A stretch of 64,000 bases of DNA, taken from Blastobasis lacticolella (Eukaryota > Arthropoda > Insecta > Lepidoptera > Blastobasidae). Made by a program: the position numbers and the translations under genes. Under the pieces are notes generated by a model that was not told the DNA's origin, did no database searches, and saw nothing but the letters and a program-made list of their open reading frames with translations. Numbering within the stretch: position 1 is the stretch's first letter; each line of letters begins with the position of its first letter. Shown piece by piece: positions 35,361 to 45,297 of this stretch. The stretch covers positions 4,166,501 through 4,230,500 of the forward strand of contig LR990053.1 in NCBI GenBank assembly GCA_905147135.1. The letters are read 5' to 3'.

Positions 35361-35827
35361 TTTTTTTATTGTCTTGACAATGGTAAACAAAAATAGAATA
35401 ATGCTATGTGAGTTGTCTGAAGCATAAATACAGCTCAGAGAATATGTGCCCATCCTTCTACCTTGACACCGAACTAAACAGCGAGGTACCTCGTTCAAAT
35501 GCGGTAGAAGCGACCTAACCATTGATACAAAGCTGGGGGATCGTGCCAGCCGCACGCAAACCGACTATTATGTGGGTGATCAATTTCTTAATCAGTCAGT
35601 CTACTCGGAACGTGTTGTTCAGACCTTGAGCCAGAAGTCGGGTAACTAGATAGCGTTGCGTAATATGTAGGTTCCTAACAAGGGCGGACAGGTACAAATT
35701 ATACATAGGTGATTAAGGTAAAACATTACAGGTTGTACAGCCCTTGTGGTGTAATTGATTATCAAACGGGTCTTTAAATCATTTCTATTAAATCGGGTGT
35801 TATTACTTCAGTTACATAATGTGAATG
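35361..35827. other. Non-coding, no gene recognised
   Basis: Nothing recognised beyond the SINE A T-tract edge. Confidence 0.55.
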
Positions 35828-35994
35828 GGGCCTCGAGTCCGCGTTATTTACTAATGGGTCGATCGAATTGTAATTGCTTTCAATGGCAGTTTTACGAATT
35901 GTTGGTATTCTGCTACAAGTAAAACTACAATTTCCAAGAGATTCAAGTACAATTTGATCGAGCCATTAGTAAATAAGCTAACTCGAGGCGCCAG
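35828..35994. mobile_element. 167 bp MITE with ~50 bp TIRs
   Basis: Left GGCCTCGAGTCCGCGTTATT and TACTAATGGGTCGATCGAAT; right, reversed, GCGCCTCGAGTTAGCTTATT and TACTAATGGCTCGATCAAAT. Related sequence at 11505-11640. Confidence 0.85.
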
Positions 35995-36510
35995 GGGCTT
36001 GTAAATCTGGAAATTGATCGTGGTTCGTGTAATTGAAGAAAGCGCTAAGGTCGTTCATCAATCCGGTCGGTCTAACCAAGTCAAGGAAACCAAGTCCCCA
36101 GGTAATTCCATCAAAGGAGACAGACCATGAAGACAGCGAAATCAATAATTGTTCATACATACAAATAATGTCAAGCCTTCCTCCCGAAAGTGCAGACCAA
36201 CACCATAGATCATATTCCTCAGGAATGCTTGAAAAGAGAGTGACTTATAAACATCAGAAAAAGATCTGTGTGTTTCAATTCGGTTCGGCTTGTACTTAAG
36301 TACTCGACTAGCAAGACTAGTCCAGTGCAGATAGAGTAGGTACATAGCGACAAACAGTTTTTACTGCCTTTGGATTAGGCATCTTATGTAAGTATGAGAT
36401 TAGGTAGCGACAGTAATGTCACTTGACATAGATAATAAGTATTTTTGGGAATTGCACCATTTCATAAAATGGGTAACAAGAGGTCTCATAACCTATTCTA
36501 GTAAAAAAAA

Positions 36511-36752
36511 AACATCTTGGCGTGATGTCATGGTTGTGCTCTCACGCACCAGGGCCCAGGGTGCGCCTTGACCATGATCCAGGATTTGGCAGACCAGGTA
36601 ATTACAGTGGAGCGACTGCCATCTGACCTCCGTGACCCTGTTACCAGAGGAACCTGACCCGACTGGATCATTCATTCGCACTGAATGTGCAGGTTTCTTC
36701 GCGATGTTTTCTCTTACCGTAAGAGCATCGGTTAGCATTCAAATACTCTACT
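36511..36752 (-). mobile_element. SINE A copy, head missing
   Basis: From ACATCTTGGCGTGATGTCAT to GAGCATCGGTTAGCATTCAA. Preserves the tail GGGCCCAGGGTGCGCC shared with RTE-1. Confidence 0.87.
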
Positions 36753-37015
36753 CAAGTACGTCTATCAAAATTATAGGAGACCTAATGTCCGCGCTGAGCG
36801 AGCGAGGCGGTTTCGAGAGGCGTCTCAAAGCTGCCAAGGTACGCTTTGTAAACGACGCTTACTCCGCGAGCACAACTACCTCTGCCATCGACCCCGCGAG
36901 CACCTCCACAGCTGATCCACCTATGCCAATGATCATAACGAGTGCAGATACCAACCATACCGTTGTAGCTGCCACGACACGCTTATTAAACGAAACCAAC
37001 CCCACAATATAAGTA
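36753..37015. other. GC-richer open segment of unknown origin
   Basis: Open on the plus strand to 37012 (MSALSERGGFERRLKAAKVR, then a Thr/Ser/Pro-rich stretch). No family recognised; may be a LINE ORF1 or gene relic. Confidence 0.3.
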
Positions 37016-37112
37016 GATCAACATATCAGCCGAAAGACGCCCACTGCTGGGCATAGGCTCCCCCAGAGATCTCCACAAAGGCCGGTCATGTACTATTTGC
37101 ATCCAGCACACA
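37016..37112 (-). mobile_element. RTE-2 3' fragment
   Basis: CATATCAGCCGAAAGACGCC, ACTGCTGGGCATAGG and AGATCTCCACAAAGGCCGGT match the RTE-2 3' end. Confidence 0.85.
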
Positions 37113-37904
37113 GCATACAGCATCTTCTACATATAGGTAGATGTTTCACGTTAAAACCAACGGCTGGGCGTTCCGAAACAGCCCCACCCGTTTTTTTATC
37201 TCCGAATTTACTGTGTTGGTATTACCACTATCTTATCAGTGGTGCTCGGCTTTGACATCTCAGATAATGATGTTTATAACAAAGGCAAGAAGGTTCAAAT
37301 TAAAACAGTACAGTGAGTGAATTAGGATTATATAAATCCGCACGACTATCTAATATTTAAAATTGATTGATTTTTAAGTTGTACACTGATTACCATGGTC
37401 AGAAAAGAAAATGTTTGTTTTCTTTGACCTTTTGTATTGACTTTGTTTATTTATTTGATTACGTATCACATGTGAAATTTTAAAGATTACTTACCTGGTG
37501 TGGGTAGGATTACATTGATATAGATACATTTATCTTGTTTGTTGATTATTATGCTGTTATTGACAATATCATTGTGAATTGACTTACAATTAATGTTATG
37601 TTATGTATATTTCATTTTCAATGATAGATAAATAAACTAAACTAAATAAACGAATAAAACGAATGTTACGTAAGCTTTAAAATAAAAAATATATCGTGCT
37701 TCTAATAACAGGAAAAAATGATTATCCTCATTCGTATTCCCGAAAGGCTGATTCAGTGTTCTCGTTAAAAAATCCCCGCCTTCAAAATTAAAGCTGGCTC
37801 AAATTAAGTAGTGCCTGTTAATTATTTTTCTGTTCCCTTTCATTAAAATTGTAATAAATTGCGGCTATTCTGCGAATCGCTTAATTATCAATTTCAGTGT
37901 GCTT
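37113..37904. other. Non-coding, no gene recognised
   Basis: AT-rich; GATAGATAAATAAACTAAAC near 37624 may be a retroelement end. Confidence 0.5.
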
Positions 37905-38025
37905 CAGGGCAGACAGTTGGGCCTAGCAACAACTCATGGGGACAAGCCAAACTCTCCTAGTCATGGTCTCTATAATGAAGGACGAGGCCTTGTCGAATCG
38001 CCTTATTTAACCCCCAACGAAAACA
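37905..38025 (+). repeat. Possible RTE-1 leader fragment
   Basis: GGACGAGGCCTTGTCGAATC resembles GGACGAGGCTCTGGCGAATT in the RTE-1 leader near 44690, with similar spacing to GGGGACAAGCCAAACTCTCC. Weak. Confidence 0.35.
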
Positions 38026-38039
38026 GAGAGGTGTTATTA

Positions 38040-38190
38040 GTTTGACGTGTGTATCTGTGGCTTTGTGTATCTGTGTGTGGCATCGTAGACCCGAACGGAT
38101 GGACCGATTTGAATGCTGTTTTCTCTATTTGAAAGTCAGTTCAATCGAGGTTCTCAGCTTTGTTTCATTAAAATTGGGATATAAAGCAAT
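38040..38190. repeat. Dispersed repeat, copy 1
   Basis: GTGTGTATCTGTGGCTTTGT, ACCCGAACGGATGGACCGAT, TTGAATGCTGTTTTCTCTAT, GTTCAATCGAGGTT; same order as 41720-41860. Confidence 0.7.
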
Positions 38191-38880
38191 TTATGACGTC
38201 ATAGTGGGAGGTGGGTGGAATTTTGTATTGTCACCGGATAACTTCATAACGACATAACTAACAGTTTTCTAACTTTTACACACTTTAGGAGTATGAATCT
38301 CTCGAGACACTTTTTTCTGGAAATCCCATTGGGACGACGAGGAAGACCTTCATCGAATTCACGTCAAAAAGTGTCCATTGATATTATGGTAAACTTTCGT
38401 ACCAAGCCTTCGGATGATAAAGAAAACGTGGCAGTGAAGTTGAGTGAAGCAGTACTAGATTAGTACTTTGTGGTATTGGTGGAAGCAGCAACAAGAAGCA
38501 CATAGAGTGGCATTGGGTAAAGTTGTTGAACTCATGCTTGTAACGGAAGGCTTGAAAACCGCGCCCGGTCAATATGGCGTTTTGTAGCTATTGGTAATTT
38601 GTATCCGGAATTATAAACAGCTTGTCTGCTTAAAATGTTGTCTATAAAAAATAATATTCCGCCTTTACCATCATAATGTGTTTTTTTTTATTCTTTCTTT
38701 TCCTGCACCGCCTACCTTTCTCAGGCTTAGATTTTTCCCGGTTGACTGGTAGATAAGGCTATAAATAGCTTTAAGTCCGCCACTGTACTATTTGTGCATA
38801 AAGTTTTAATAAATAAATAAATAATGGGGAGAATGTTGCGAACTTATTACCGAGGTCAGAACGGAACCAGAACTTTGTTG

Positions 38881-38937
38881 TCCGTCGGACTGTCTGTCTG
38901 TCTGTCTTTCTGTCTGTATGTCTGTCTGTCGGACACC
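38881..38937 (+). repeat. (CTGT)n microsatellite
   Basis: Interrupted CTGT tract, about 12 units, bounded by GTCCGTCGGA and GTCGGACACC, which are partly inverted to each other. Confidence 0.9.
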
Positions 38938-38978
38938 CAAGATAACTTTTCTCAGAAATGGATAAAGGTAAAATAATA

Positions 38979-39033
38979 ATCATCATCTTGACGTCGATAT
39001 CCCGGCTGTTTCACGCGCGAGGGCCCAGGGTCC
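38979..39033 (-). mobile_element. SINE A tail fragment
   Basis: CATCATCTTGACGTCGATAT and CGCGAGGGCCCAGGGTCCG: tail only, 55 bases. Confidence 0.72.
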
Positions 39034-39514
39034 GATTTTCTACATACTCTTTGTTCCTTCTCCCGAAAAATAATTGATTATTTTAAGAGAGAACAGTTTT
39101 GTGGAGCGAGGAAATCTTTAAAAAATACAGTCTGGAACGAACACGGGAGACAAAGCCTAGTATGGCTATTTCCGTACGACGTTTATTCGTTCAGAAATTC
39201 GAGACCCTGTAAAGTTTAAAGTTCGCCAGGGGATTCTTCATTTTACGGGGACTGAAAGTAGCTTATGCCTCTTGAGAATAGTATAGCATCGTATTAGTGG
39301 GAGTATTTTCTAAGAATATTTAGTAGCTCCTTATATTACCCGATGCGTTGGGAGGGGGCGACTTTAACCAACTTTATTTATTTAACTGTTTATTTTACCC
39401 AATAATGATATACAGAGAAATATTACAGAACAAAAGACACAACAGGCGCTGCGGGCTATTTTAGACAGGCACAACAGGCTATTTTATTCAAACTACTTAC
39501 CTATACATACATAG

Positions 39515-39877
39515 GAGCGTCAGTGGCTTATTGGTGGGTGGTTAAGGCATCCGACTTGTAAGCAGGAGGTACCGGGTTCGAATCCCACTGCCGCCATGTA
39601 CCAATGAGTCTTTTCTGTGTTATGTACATTAGTTGAATACTAACCGATGCTCTTACGGTGACGGAAACATCGTGAGAAAACCTACACATTCAGGCGACTA
39701 AATATGTAACCATGATCCAATCTAGTCAGGTCCTCCTGGTAGCAGGGTCACGGAGGTCAGAATCAGATAGCAGTCCCTAAACTGTAATTACCTGATCTGC
39801 CAAGTCCTGGATCATGGTCAAGGCCGATATCGGGTTCTCGTACAAGAGATGTATAACCGGGACATTGTGCTAGGATT
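39515..39877 (+). mobile_element. SINE A copy with complete tRNA-like head
   Basis: Best head in the window: A-box-like TGGTGGGTGGTTAAGGCATC, an anticodon-loop-like CTTGTAA and B box GGTTCGAATCCC at 39574-39585, then the body and tail up to GGGACATT. An RTE 3' end follows at 39911-39992. Confidence 0.9.
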
Positions 39878-39910
39878 AATATTTTCATTATTATTTACCT
39901 GCACATAAAT

Positions 39911-39992
39911 ATGCCGCTGCCGAAGACCGAGCAAAGTGGACTAAGAATAACAGGAAGGCGGATTTAACGCCAAGATGATGATGATGATGATG
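39911..39992 (+). mobile_element. RTE 3' end, 82 bp, in SINE A tail
   Basis: GCCGAAGACCGAGCAAAGTG, GACTAAGAATAACAGGAAGG and ACGCCAAG(ATG)n match the last codons and tail of RTE-1 (47930-48036). It directly follows a SINE A copy whose own tail stops short. Confidence 0.75.
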
Positions 39993-40096
39993 ACCTGTAC
40001 ATAACGTAACCTCTTCGAATATGATCCAAGGATTACTTCACGAAATTACAATACTCAAGTTTGTATTTAATGTTGGATGTGGACATGGGCATTCCG

Positions 40097-40232
40097 CGTA
40101 ATGAAAAGCGGCCACCGTCGTCCAAGACATCTGCAACCTAGGGGAGCGGATGCGGTGCCAGCCTTTGAGGTACCTGTAGACATGCCTATTGGCGAAACTT
40201 TTAATAAAGGGGCAAAGGCTAACTTATTCCCA
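40097..40232 (-). mobile_element. LINE F 3' fragment
   Basis: Minus-strand reading FANRHVYRYLKGWHRIRSP matches the C-terminal end of the LINE F copy at 21723-22260. Truncated at its 5' side. Confidence 0.7.
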
Positions 40233-41719
40233 CCACTGAAACTGCTTTTTAGCCTGGATCTACACCTACATCAGGAGCACAAGCCAACACTGCCTTGAGA
40301 CATTCTACAAATGAATAAGAAGTAAAAGAATGAGTAGGAATCAATTTCGAAACCTTCAGCAAGGTAATTTCAATCCTTTGTCTCACAGATACATAGGTAC
40401 GGTCCGATTTAATGCGAGCGTAACGAAGACCCGAGCCGTGGTCAACATCCAACACACAGCATTAATTAAAATTTCAAAGCGTAAAACATTCTCAACCCCT
40501 CACGCTAAATGCAATCTTGTAATCTCCAAGTAAACATCCTGATTACGAAATAAACAATCCACCTTTCGGGTAGTCGCCTGCTGCGGTCATTCCCGACTTT
40601 AAACTCAGTAGGATAGGGTTCGAATTTGTTGTTTTGCGTTTGGAGTATGGGCTTAAAGGCCCGATCCGCCGGTTAACCGTGGCTAAGTCACGCGAACCCC
40701 TTCCGGGGCGTAATTTGTATTGTTGAATGATTCCATGGAGGCGCATTGTAAATTCGCCGCGAATCGCAAGACTGTAACGTGGTAACGATAATCTAGATGT
40801 TGAAATATTGGTCCGGCGCCGGCCGTTGTTGCGACTTCGTAGTGCCTTTGTTACTGGCCACTATCAATAGGTTACACCTCAAATGGAGGGGAATTTATGT
40901 ACGAAAGCAGGGGTTCGGTGTTTAAATAATATTTATAAAATGCGAAAGTAATTGTGTTACGTTTTCCCGTCACGCAAATAGATTTGAATGGCAAAGAGAT
41001 CGATGGAACCTTTTAAAGCGCAAGGTCCCGGTCGTATATCGTCGCTGTGCTCTGATTTCGATTTCGAAGATTTGCCAGGCTAATATCTTTTTATTTCAAA
41101 CAATAACATAAATTTTACACGGACGCGGTAGCTTGTTGCTTATAATAATTATTATATAGCACAAAATTACAGGCAGAACATTTACAAATACTCGTACATG
41201 TACAACAAAATGTAACAAGTTATTGTAATAATATAGGTAACATCTACCTATAGTAGTTTCATTTTAATAATTATTGTTGTCTACTTTCTGGCGCAAAACT
41301 TCTGTATCAGTAACATTCAGACCAATGGTACTAAAACTGAGTTTTGTATAAGAATGTGACAGGGAACGACTTGGAACAAAGCTTATAGCTTGAGGTATTT
41401 TTTTCCAAGAATATTGTAATGATTACAAAATATAAAGGAAAAAATTATTTTATACAAAAGCAATAAGCTTAACTGTTGCACAATCGCTCTGTTTGAGTTC
41501 GTCGCTTTTATTAACTTTTTGCTCGTATATTCTTCTTCAAATTTTGCAAAAAAACAGTTAAGTTGTGAAGGGCCGCGCGCATCAAGGGGTTCCGTAGTTG
41601 CCTATAATTACCAGCGTAGGTTCTTATAAGGGGGCTCGTTGATGCCTTATAAACTAAACATGCATAGATTACATAAGAAGAAATGTTGTATTTTTAACTC
41701 CTGACATAAAAAGAAGAAT
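40233..41719. other. Single-copy non-coding DNA upstream of the exon
   Basis: 40560-40870 is less AT-rich and free of recognised repeats; it could hold regulatory or untranslated sequence of the gene at 42.6 kb. No proof. Confidence 0.4.
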
Positions 41720-41860
41720 TTTATAAGTGTGACGTATGTATCGGTCTATGACATCGTAGCTCCCGAACGGATAAACCGATTTGGATGCAGTTTTCTATTT
41801 GAAAAACAGTTTAATCGAGATGGTTATTTGCTTTGCTTTATTATCGGTTCAGTAGCTTAA
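41720..41860. repeat. Dispersed repeat, copy 2
   Basis: GACGTATGTATCGGTCTATG, TCCCGAACGGATAAACCGAT, TTGGATGCAGTTTTCTATTT, GTTTAATCGAGATGG. A weaker relative (CAACGGATTTTAATGCGGTT) lies near 3430. Confidence 0.7.
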
Positions 41861-42079
41861 GAAATATTTGAGAATATGTGAATTGGGGGGTTCTCCGACT
41901 TTTTCTGTCGGTTAGGTTGGATTATTAACGCTCTAAATTATTTATACTATTATATGTAAAACTGTTGTTTATCCACCTCTATTTCATAATGTAGTCCACT
42001 CTACTCAATATTTCTATTGGAATTTCTAATTCAAACTCCTCTAGATCCTGGCTAGTCCTTGTATTATAAAAAAAAATCT

Positions 42080-42205
42080 TCCGGTATCAGCAAAAGGATC
42101 TCGCGGGAGGGCCAAGAAGCGATTGATTGAGCGATATGTCTGAGTCGGTCGTGAGAGTCCACGACTAGCACGACGAAGATGATGATGATGATGATGATGA
42201 TGATG
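42080..42205 (+). mobile_element. Possible RTE 3' end with (GAT)9
   Basis: Reading SRGRAKKRLIE recalls the RPKKRW block of RTE, and the segment ends in nine GAT repeats at 42178-42205, as RTE tails do. Diverged. Confidence 0.4.
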
Positions 42206-42246
42206 CCATAATGGCGGTTACTATTTCATTTCTTTTTTATACATTG

Positions 42247-42305
42247 ACTAGTTAGGCATTTGACCTAGTGGTCTCGCCTGGTGGAACTGACGATGCGGCC
42301 GATGA
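42247..42305 (-). mobile_element. LINE D 3' fragment, short
   Basis: GGCATTTGACC, GCCTGGTGG and GACGATGCGGCCGATGA correspond to the minus-strand LINE D 3' end. Very short and diverged. Confidence 0.5.
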
Positions 42306-42657
42306 ATCATTTATAAAGGCATAATAAATATTTTTCGTTTTCCAACGTAACCTTAAAAAAGTACCTAGACGAATCTGAATATTACATGGTCCAAAAATAA
42401 AACAACGCTACTTGCTAGCAATAAAATAATCTAATTTCGTTTACGCGAATGAAAAAAGAAAGAGGGTGGAAATTCATGTTTCTATGAAAGCTCCATGAAA
42501 ATGGTAATAAAATCCGGACGTTTATAACAAGAAAATAAAAATCATAAAACACGAAACATGCGTAAAACAATCACGCTTAATTATTCAAGAAATTTGTCTC
42601 TATTTAAATTTATATTTCGATTGTTTCAGGTGCTTTTGCGAGTGAAGTGAACGTACA

Positions 42658-42684
42658 ATGAAGAACAACGTGTTTATGGCATAA
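42658..42684 (+). promoter_or_regulatory. Upstream ORF in the leader of the signal-peptide exon
   Basis: An ATG at 42658 opens eight codons (MKNNVFMA) and ends in TAA at 42682-42684, nine bases before the main ATG and in a different frame from it (42693-42658 = 35). A second ATG lies inside it in the same frame. Such a short upstream ORF could lower translation of the main frame. This is an inference from position only. Confidence 0.35.
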
Positions 42685-42692
42685 AAGCGGCA

Positions 42693-42765
42693 ATGGATAC
42701 ATTGAAAATTGTTCTATGGGCGTTGCTGCATGGAATTGTTTTGCTGCCTTCAATCGCCATGCGAG
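42693..42765 (+). CDS. First coding exon with signal peptide, host gene of unknown identity
   Basis: A short exon spans about 42630-42765. It has a pyrimidine-rich acceptor ending TTTCAG at 42624-42629 and a consensus donor GTAAGT at 42766-42771. ATG at 42693 opens 24 codons plus one base, so the intron is phase 1. The peptide starts MDTLKIVLW and continues ALLHGIVLLPSIAMR: a short polar start, a hydrophobic stretch and a small-residue region, as in a secretory signal peptide. The acceptor upstream of the ATG implies at least one non-coding 5' exon. A phase 1 intron directly after a signal peptide is common in secreted and immunoglobulin-superfamily genes, but nothing here proves a family. 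I could not find the next exon in the remaining 21 kb, so the downstream intron is long or its exon was missed. If right, much of the window may be intronic DNA of this gene. Confidence 0.55.
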
Positions 42766-42916
42766 GTAAGTTTGAAGTTTTTACTAATATACTTGTTTTC
42801 GATTCAGACTGTTGTATGTAAAAATTGTTTTTTAGTTCTGAATAAATCTTTATGAGCTCATATAGGACACGTTTCGAAGGATTCCGCTCGCGTGACGTAT
42901 TGTCGCAAATAAAATA

Positions 42917-43108
42917 ATAATCTTGGCGTCAGTATCCCAGTTGTGCTCTCAAGCGAAGACCTGTAGTCCACCTTGACCATGATCCAGGATTTAGCAGATC
43001 AGTTAATTGCAGTAGAGTGACTGCCATCGGACCTCCGTGATCCCCTGTGAACAGGGGAACTTGACCAGATTGGATTGCGTCTCACATTAGGCCGTCTGAA
43101 TGTGCTTA
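42917..43108 (-). mobile_element. SINE A copy, head removed by RTE-2 fragment
   Basis: From ATAATCTTGGCGTCAGTATC to CCGTCTGAATGTGC, where RTE-2 sequence begins. Confidence 0.83.
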
Positions 43109-43109
43109 A

Positions 43110-43424
43110 TCATCACCATCATATCAGCCGAAAGACACCCACTGCTGGGCATTGACCTCCCCCAGAGATCTCCACAGGGTTCTATGTAGGCCGGTTCTAT
43201 GTAATCCGCATCCAGCTAGTACCTGCGATCTTTACCAGGTCGTCGGTCCATCTTGTGGGAGGCACGCTGCGTCTTCCGGTATGTGGTCGTCACTCGAAAA
43301 CTTTGCCCTGCCCACTGCCACTTTAGCCTGGCATTCTTTCGGGCTATGTCAGTGACTTTGGTTCGATTGCGGATTTCCTTATTTCTCGCGTCCTTAGGAG
43401 CGACTTCACACAGCGGCACCAGTT
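43110..43424 (-). mobile_element. RTE-2 3' fragment
   Basis: Minus-strand reading NKEIRNRTKVTDIARKNARL then KWQWAG matches RTE-2 at 61209-61625. The 3' end ATCATATCAGCCGAAAGACA is shared. It truncates a SINE A copy at 43108. Confidence 0.85.
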
Positions 43425-43429
43425 AACTC

Positions 43430-43545
43430 GTGACCATGACGCATGCAACTGCGTCGAAATATCGAGGTAAAAACAATACTAACCGTGGTAACAAACCCGA
43501 TAACATGTGTAGTGAAAGTGTAACTATTAGCTCTTAATATCAGTA
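43430..43545 (+). repeat. Repeat H copy
   Basis: ACCATGACGCATGCAACTGC, GTCGAAATATCGAGGTAAAA, ATAACATGTGTAGTGAAAGT. Confidence 0.72.
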
Positions 43546-43710
43546 CGAAATATTAGAATACGCAGTATTTATTAGCAATAGAACGATATACGTTCTAATA
43601 TTTTACACAAATGCATAGATAATTGTACTAATTACGACAGAAAGATTGTAAACATCACTCAATAGGCGAAAATCGATCTCATCTCATTTTATAATTGTTT
43701 TACTTGTCAA

Positions 43711-43820
43711 GGGACAGAAGCTGAAGCGGCCCTCAGCGTGCTTGTGATACCGATAACCAAAGTGAAACAACGCTCGTTTTTCCTGGGATCTGGATGGGTG
43801 ACCTGTATACGTCCGCAACG
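43711..43820 (+). repeat. 5S rRNA-like segment (possible SINE3 or 5S relic)
   Basis: AGTGAAACAACGCTCG (43761) and GGATCTGGATGGGTGACCTG (43787-43806) resemble the A-box/intermediate region and the C-box end of 5S rRNA genes in the same order and near spacing. The 5' and 3' stems are not convincing. Confidence 0.4.
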
Positions 43821-43851
43821 AAGTCGCCACGAGTTATATTGAATAGCTAGT

Positions 43852-43966
43852 GTCAAATAAGAAGAGACTTGGCGGGTCACGTGGTTCTACTTGTGCTGTA
43901 TACGATTACCTGCGCAAAATCCCCTCCACTGCCATTTGACAAGTCTCTTCTTTCGTGACGCGGGTT
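43852..43966. repeat. Short inverted repeat
   Basis: AGAAGAGACTTG at about 43860 and CAAGTCTCTTCT at 43940 face each other, with TCAAAT and GTCACG nearby on both sides. May be the ends of a small MITE. Confidence 0.45.
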
Positions 43967-44124
43967 ATAATACCGTTGTTGAAGCGACGTTGACCAAGGC
44001 CTTCCGTCCGAGACCCTGAGACTGGTTGAATAGTCTCGGTAACCAAGTGGCACCCCATGATACAGAAAACTTATTTTAAAGTTTTAAGTAAGCATGGCTA
44101 CTGTGCCGCTTACTTGTGCGTTAT

Positions 44125-44263
44125 TCTTTTTTATACTACTAAGGTGGTAAACAAGCTTACGACTCGTCTGTTGGTAAGCAGTCACCGCAGCCTACGGACG
44201 TTTGCAATACCAACCCTAACAATCCTTTCACCCTTTTCTTGAAGAACTCCATGTTGTACTCTC
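44125..44263 (-). mobile_element. LINE E 3' fragment
   Basis: Plus strand shows ACTAAGGTGGTAAACAAGCT, GGTAAGCAGTCACCGCAGCC and CTTGAAGAACTCCATGTTGT, the reverse of LINE E at 13345-13592. Confidence 0.72.
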
Positions 44264-44589
44264 ATTTTAATAAGTTACTAAACGAAGCCTGTTTCAAAGT
44301 AGCCCAATCTATCGTGAAAATGAGGTGGAATAGAGTAATTCCCATACCGTGACACGCCATTTCAGGAAGGTAAATGTGACACGAACTTGGTTGCATGTTA
44401 TTAAGCGAACGACCAGTCATTCCGTTCGTATTTACGCCGCGTATACGCGAAAGTTTCACTGCAGCCGTTGTAAATACGTCGCTAATTATTCATATTAGTG
44501 TGCCGAAGTTGTAATTTTGTTGATACAGCACGGTCTAATTATGAGTTTTATTGGTATGTTTTTGATGTATGATCAACTGTTACTGCTCA
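44264..44589. other. Non-coding, no gene recognised
   Basis: Nothing recognised. Confidence 0.5.
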
Positions 44590-45297
44590 TAACTGTCAAC
44601 CAAGTATGTATCTAAGGGGGGTTTTGGGGCCCCACCACCGTCTCAGGGGCCCAAGCCAACCTCACCTGCACGTGGTCCCCTGCTGGCAGACGGACGAGGC
44701 TCTGGCGAATTGGCTTTTCCCGGAATTGGTTTTTTAACGGGTTGTGCGGGTCGGATGGGCGTCGACGCACGTAAAAAGCCAAAACCCGACAAAATTCATG
44801 GCAAGGCGATTAAAGAAACCGGACACAGATAGGGCATAGCCGCAAAACGACGCGCAGGGGGATCGCCCTACTCCTGTGTCAAGTCGGTTAGGGCTACCGG
44901 GTCCAGGGCGAGCCCGGTTAAAGACGCTAGCCCACAGAAAGGTCCGCTTCGTGTCGTGGAACCTTGGCACGATGACCGGACGGGAGCGTGAGCTAGCCGG
45001 TGTGCTCGCCAGGCGAGGGGTGGCGGTGGCGTTCGTGCAGGAGGCTCGATGGAGAGGGAACAGGTCCCGCAACATCGGGAACGGCTACAAGCTGATATAC
45101 ACGAGCTCTCCGAGTGGGGACAACGGCGTGGGGGTAGTGCTCTCTGAGGAGTTTCGGGACAGCGTCTTGGATGTGAAGCGTGTAAGCGACCGACTTATGA
45201 TTGTAGGAGTGCTTGTCGAAGGGGTCGTGACCAACTTGATAAGCACCTACGCTCCACAGGTTGCGGCGATGCGGATAAGGCGCTATTCTGGGAGCAA

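Larger units (their letters stand above)
38191..39514. other. Non-coding; microsatellite and SINE A scrap
   Basis: Nothing else recognised. Confidence 0.55.

Noticed and set aside
36632..37012. 126-codon open frame
   Set aside because: Its first third is antisense to a SINE A copy; the rest has no recognised family. Kept only as an unknown segment.
38881..38937. CRISPR-like array
   Set aside because: Uniform 4-base units without spacers; a microsatellite.
39536..39600. Possible tRNA gene (A and B box, CTTGTAA loop)
   Set aside because: Stems do not pair properly and the segment continues into the repeated SINE A body, so it is a SINE head.
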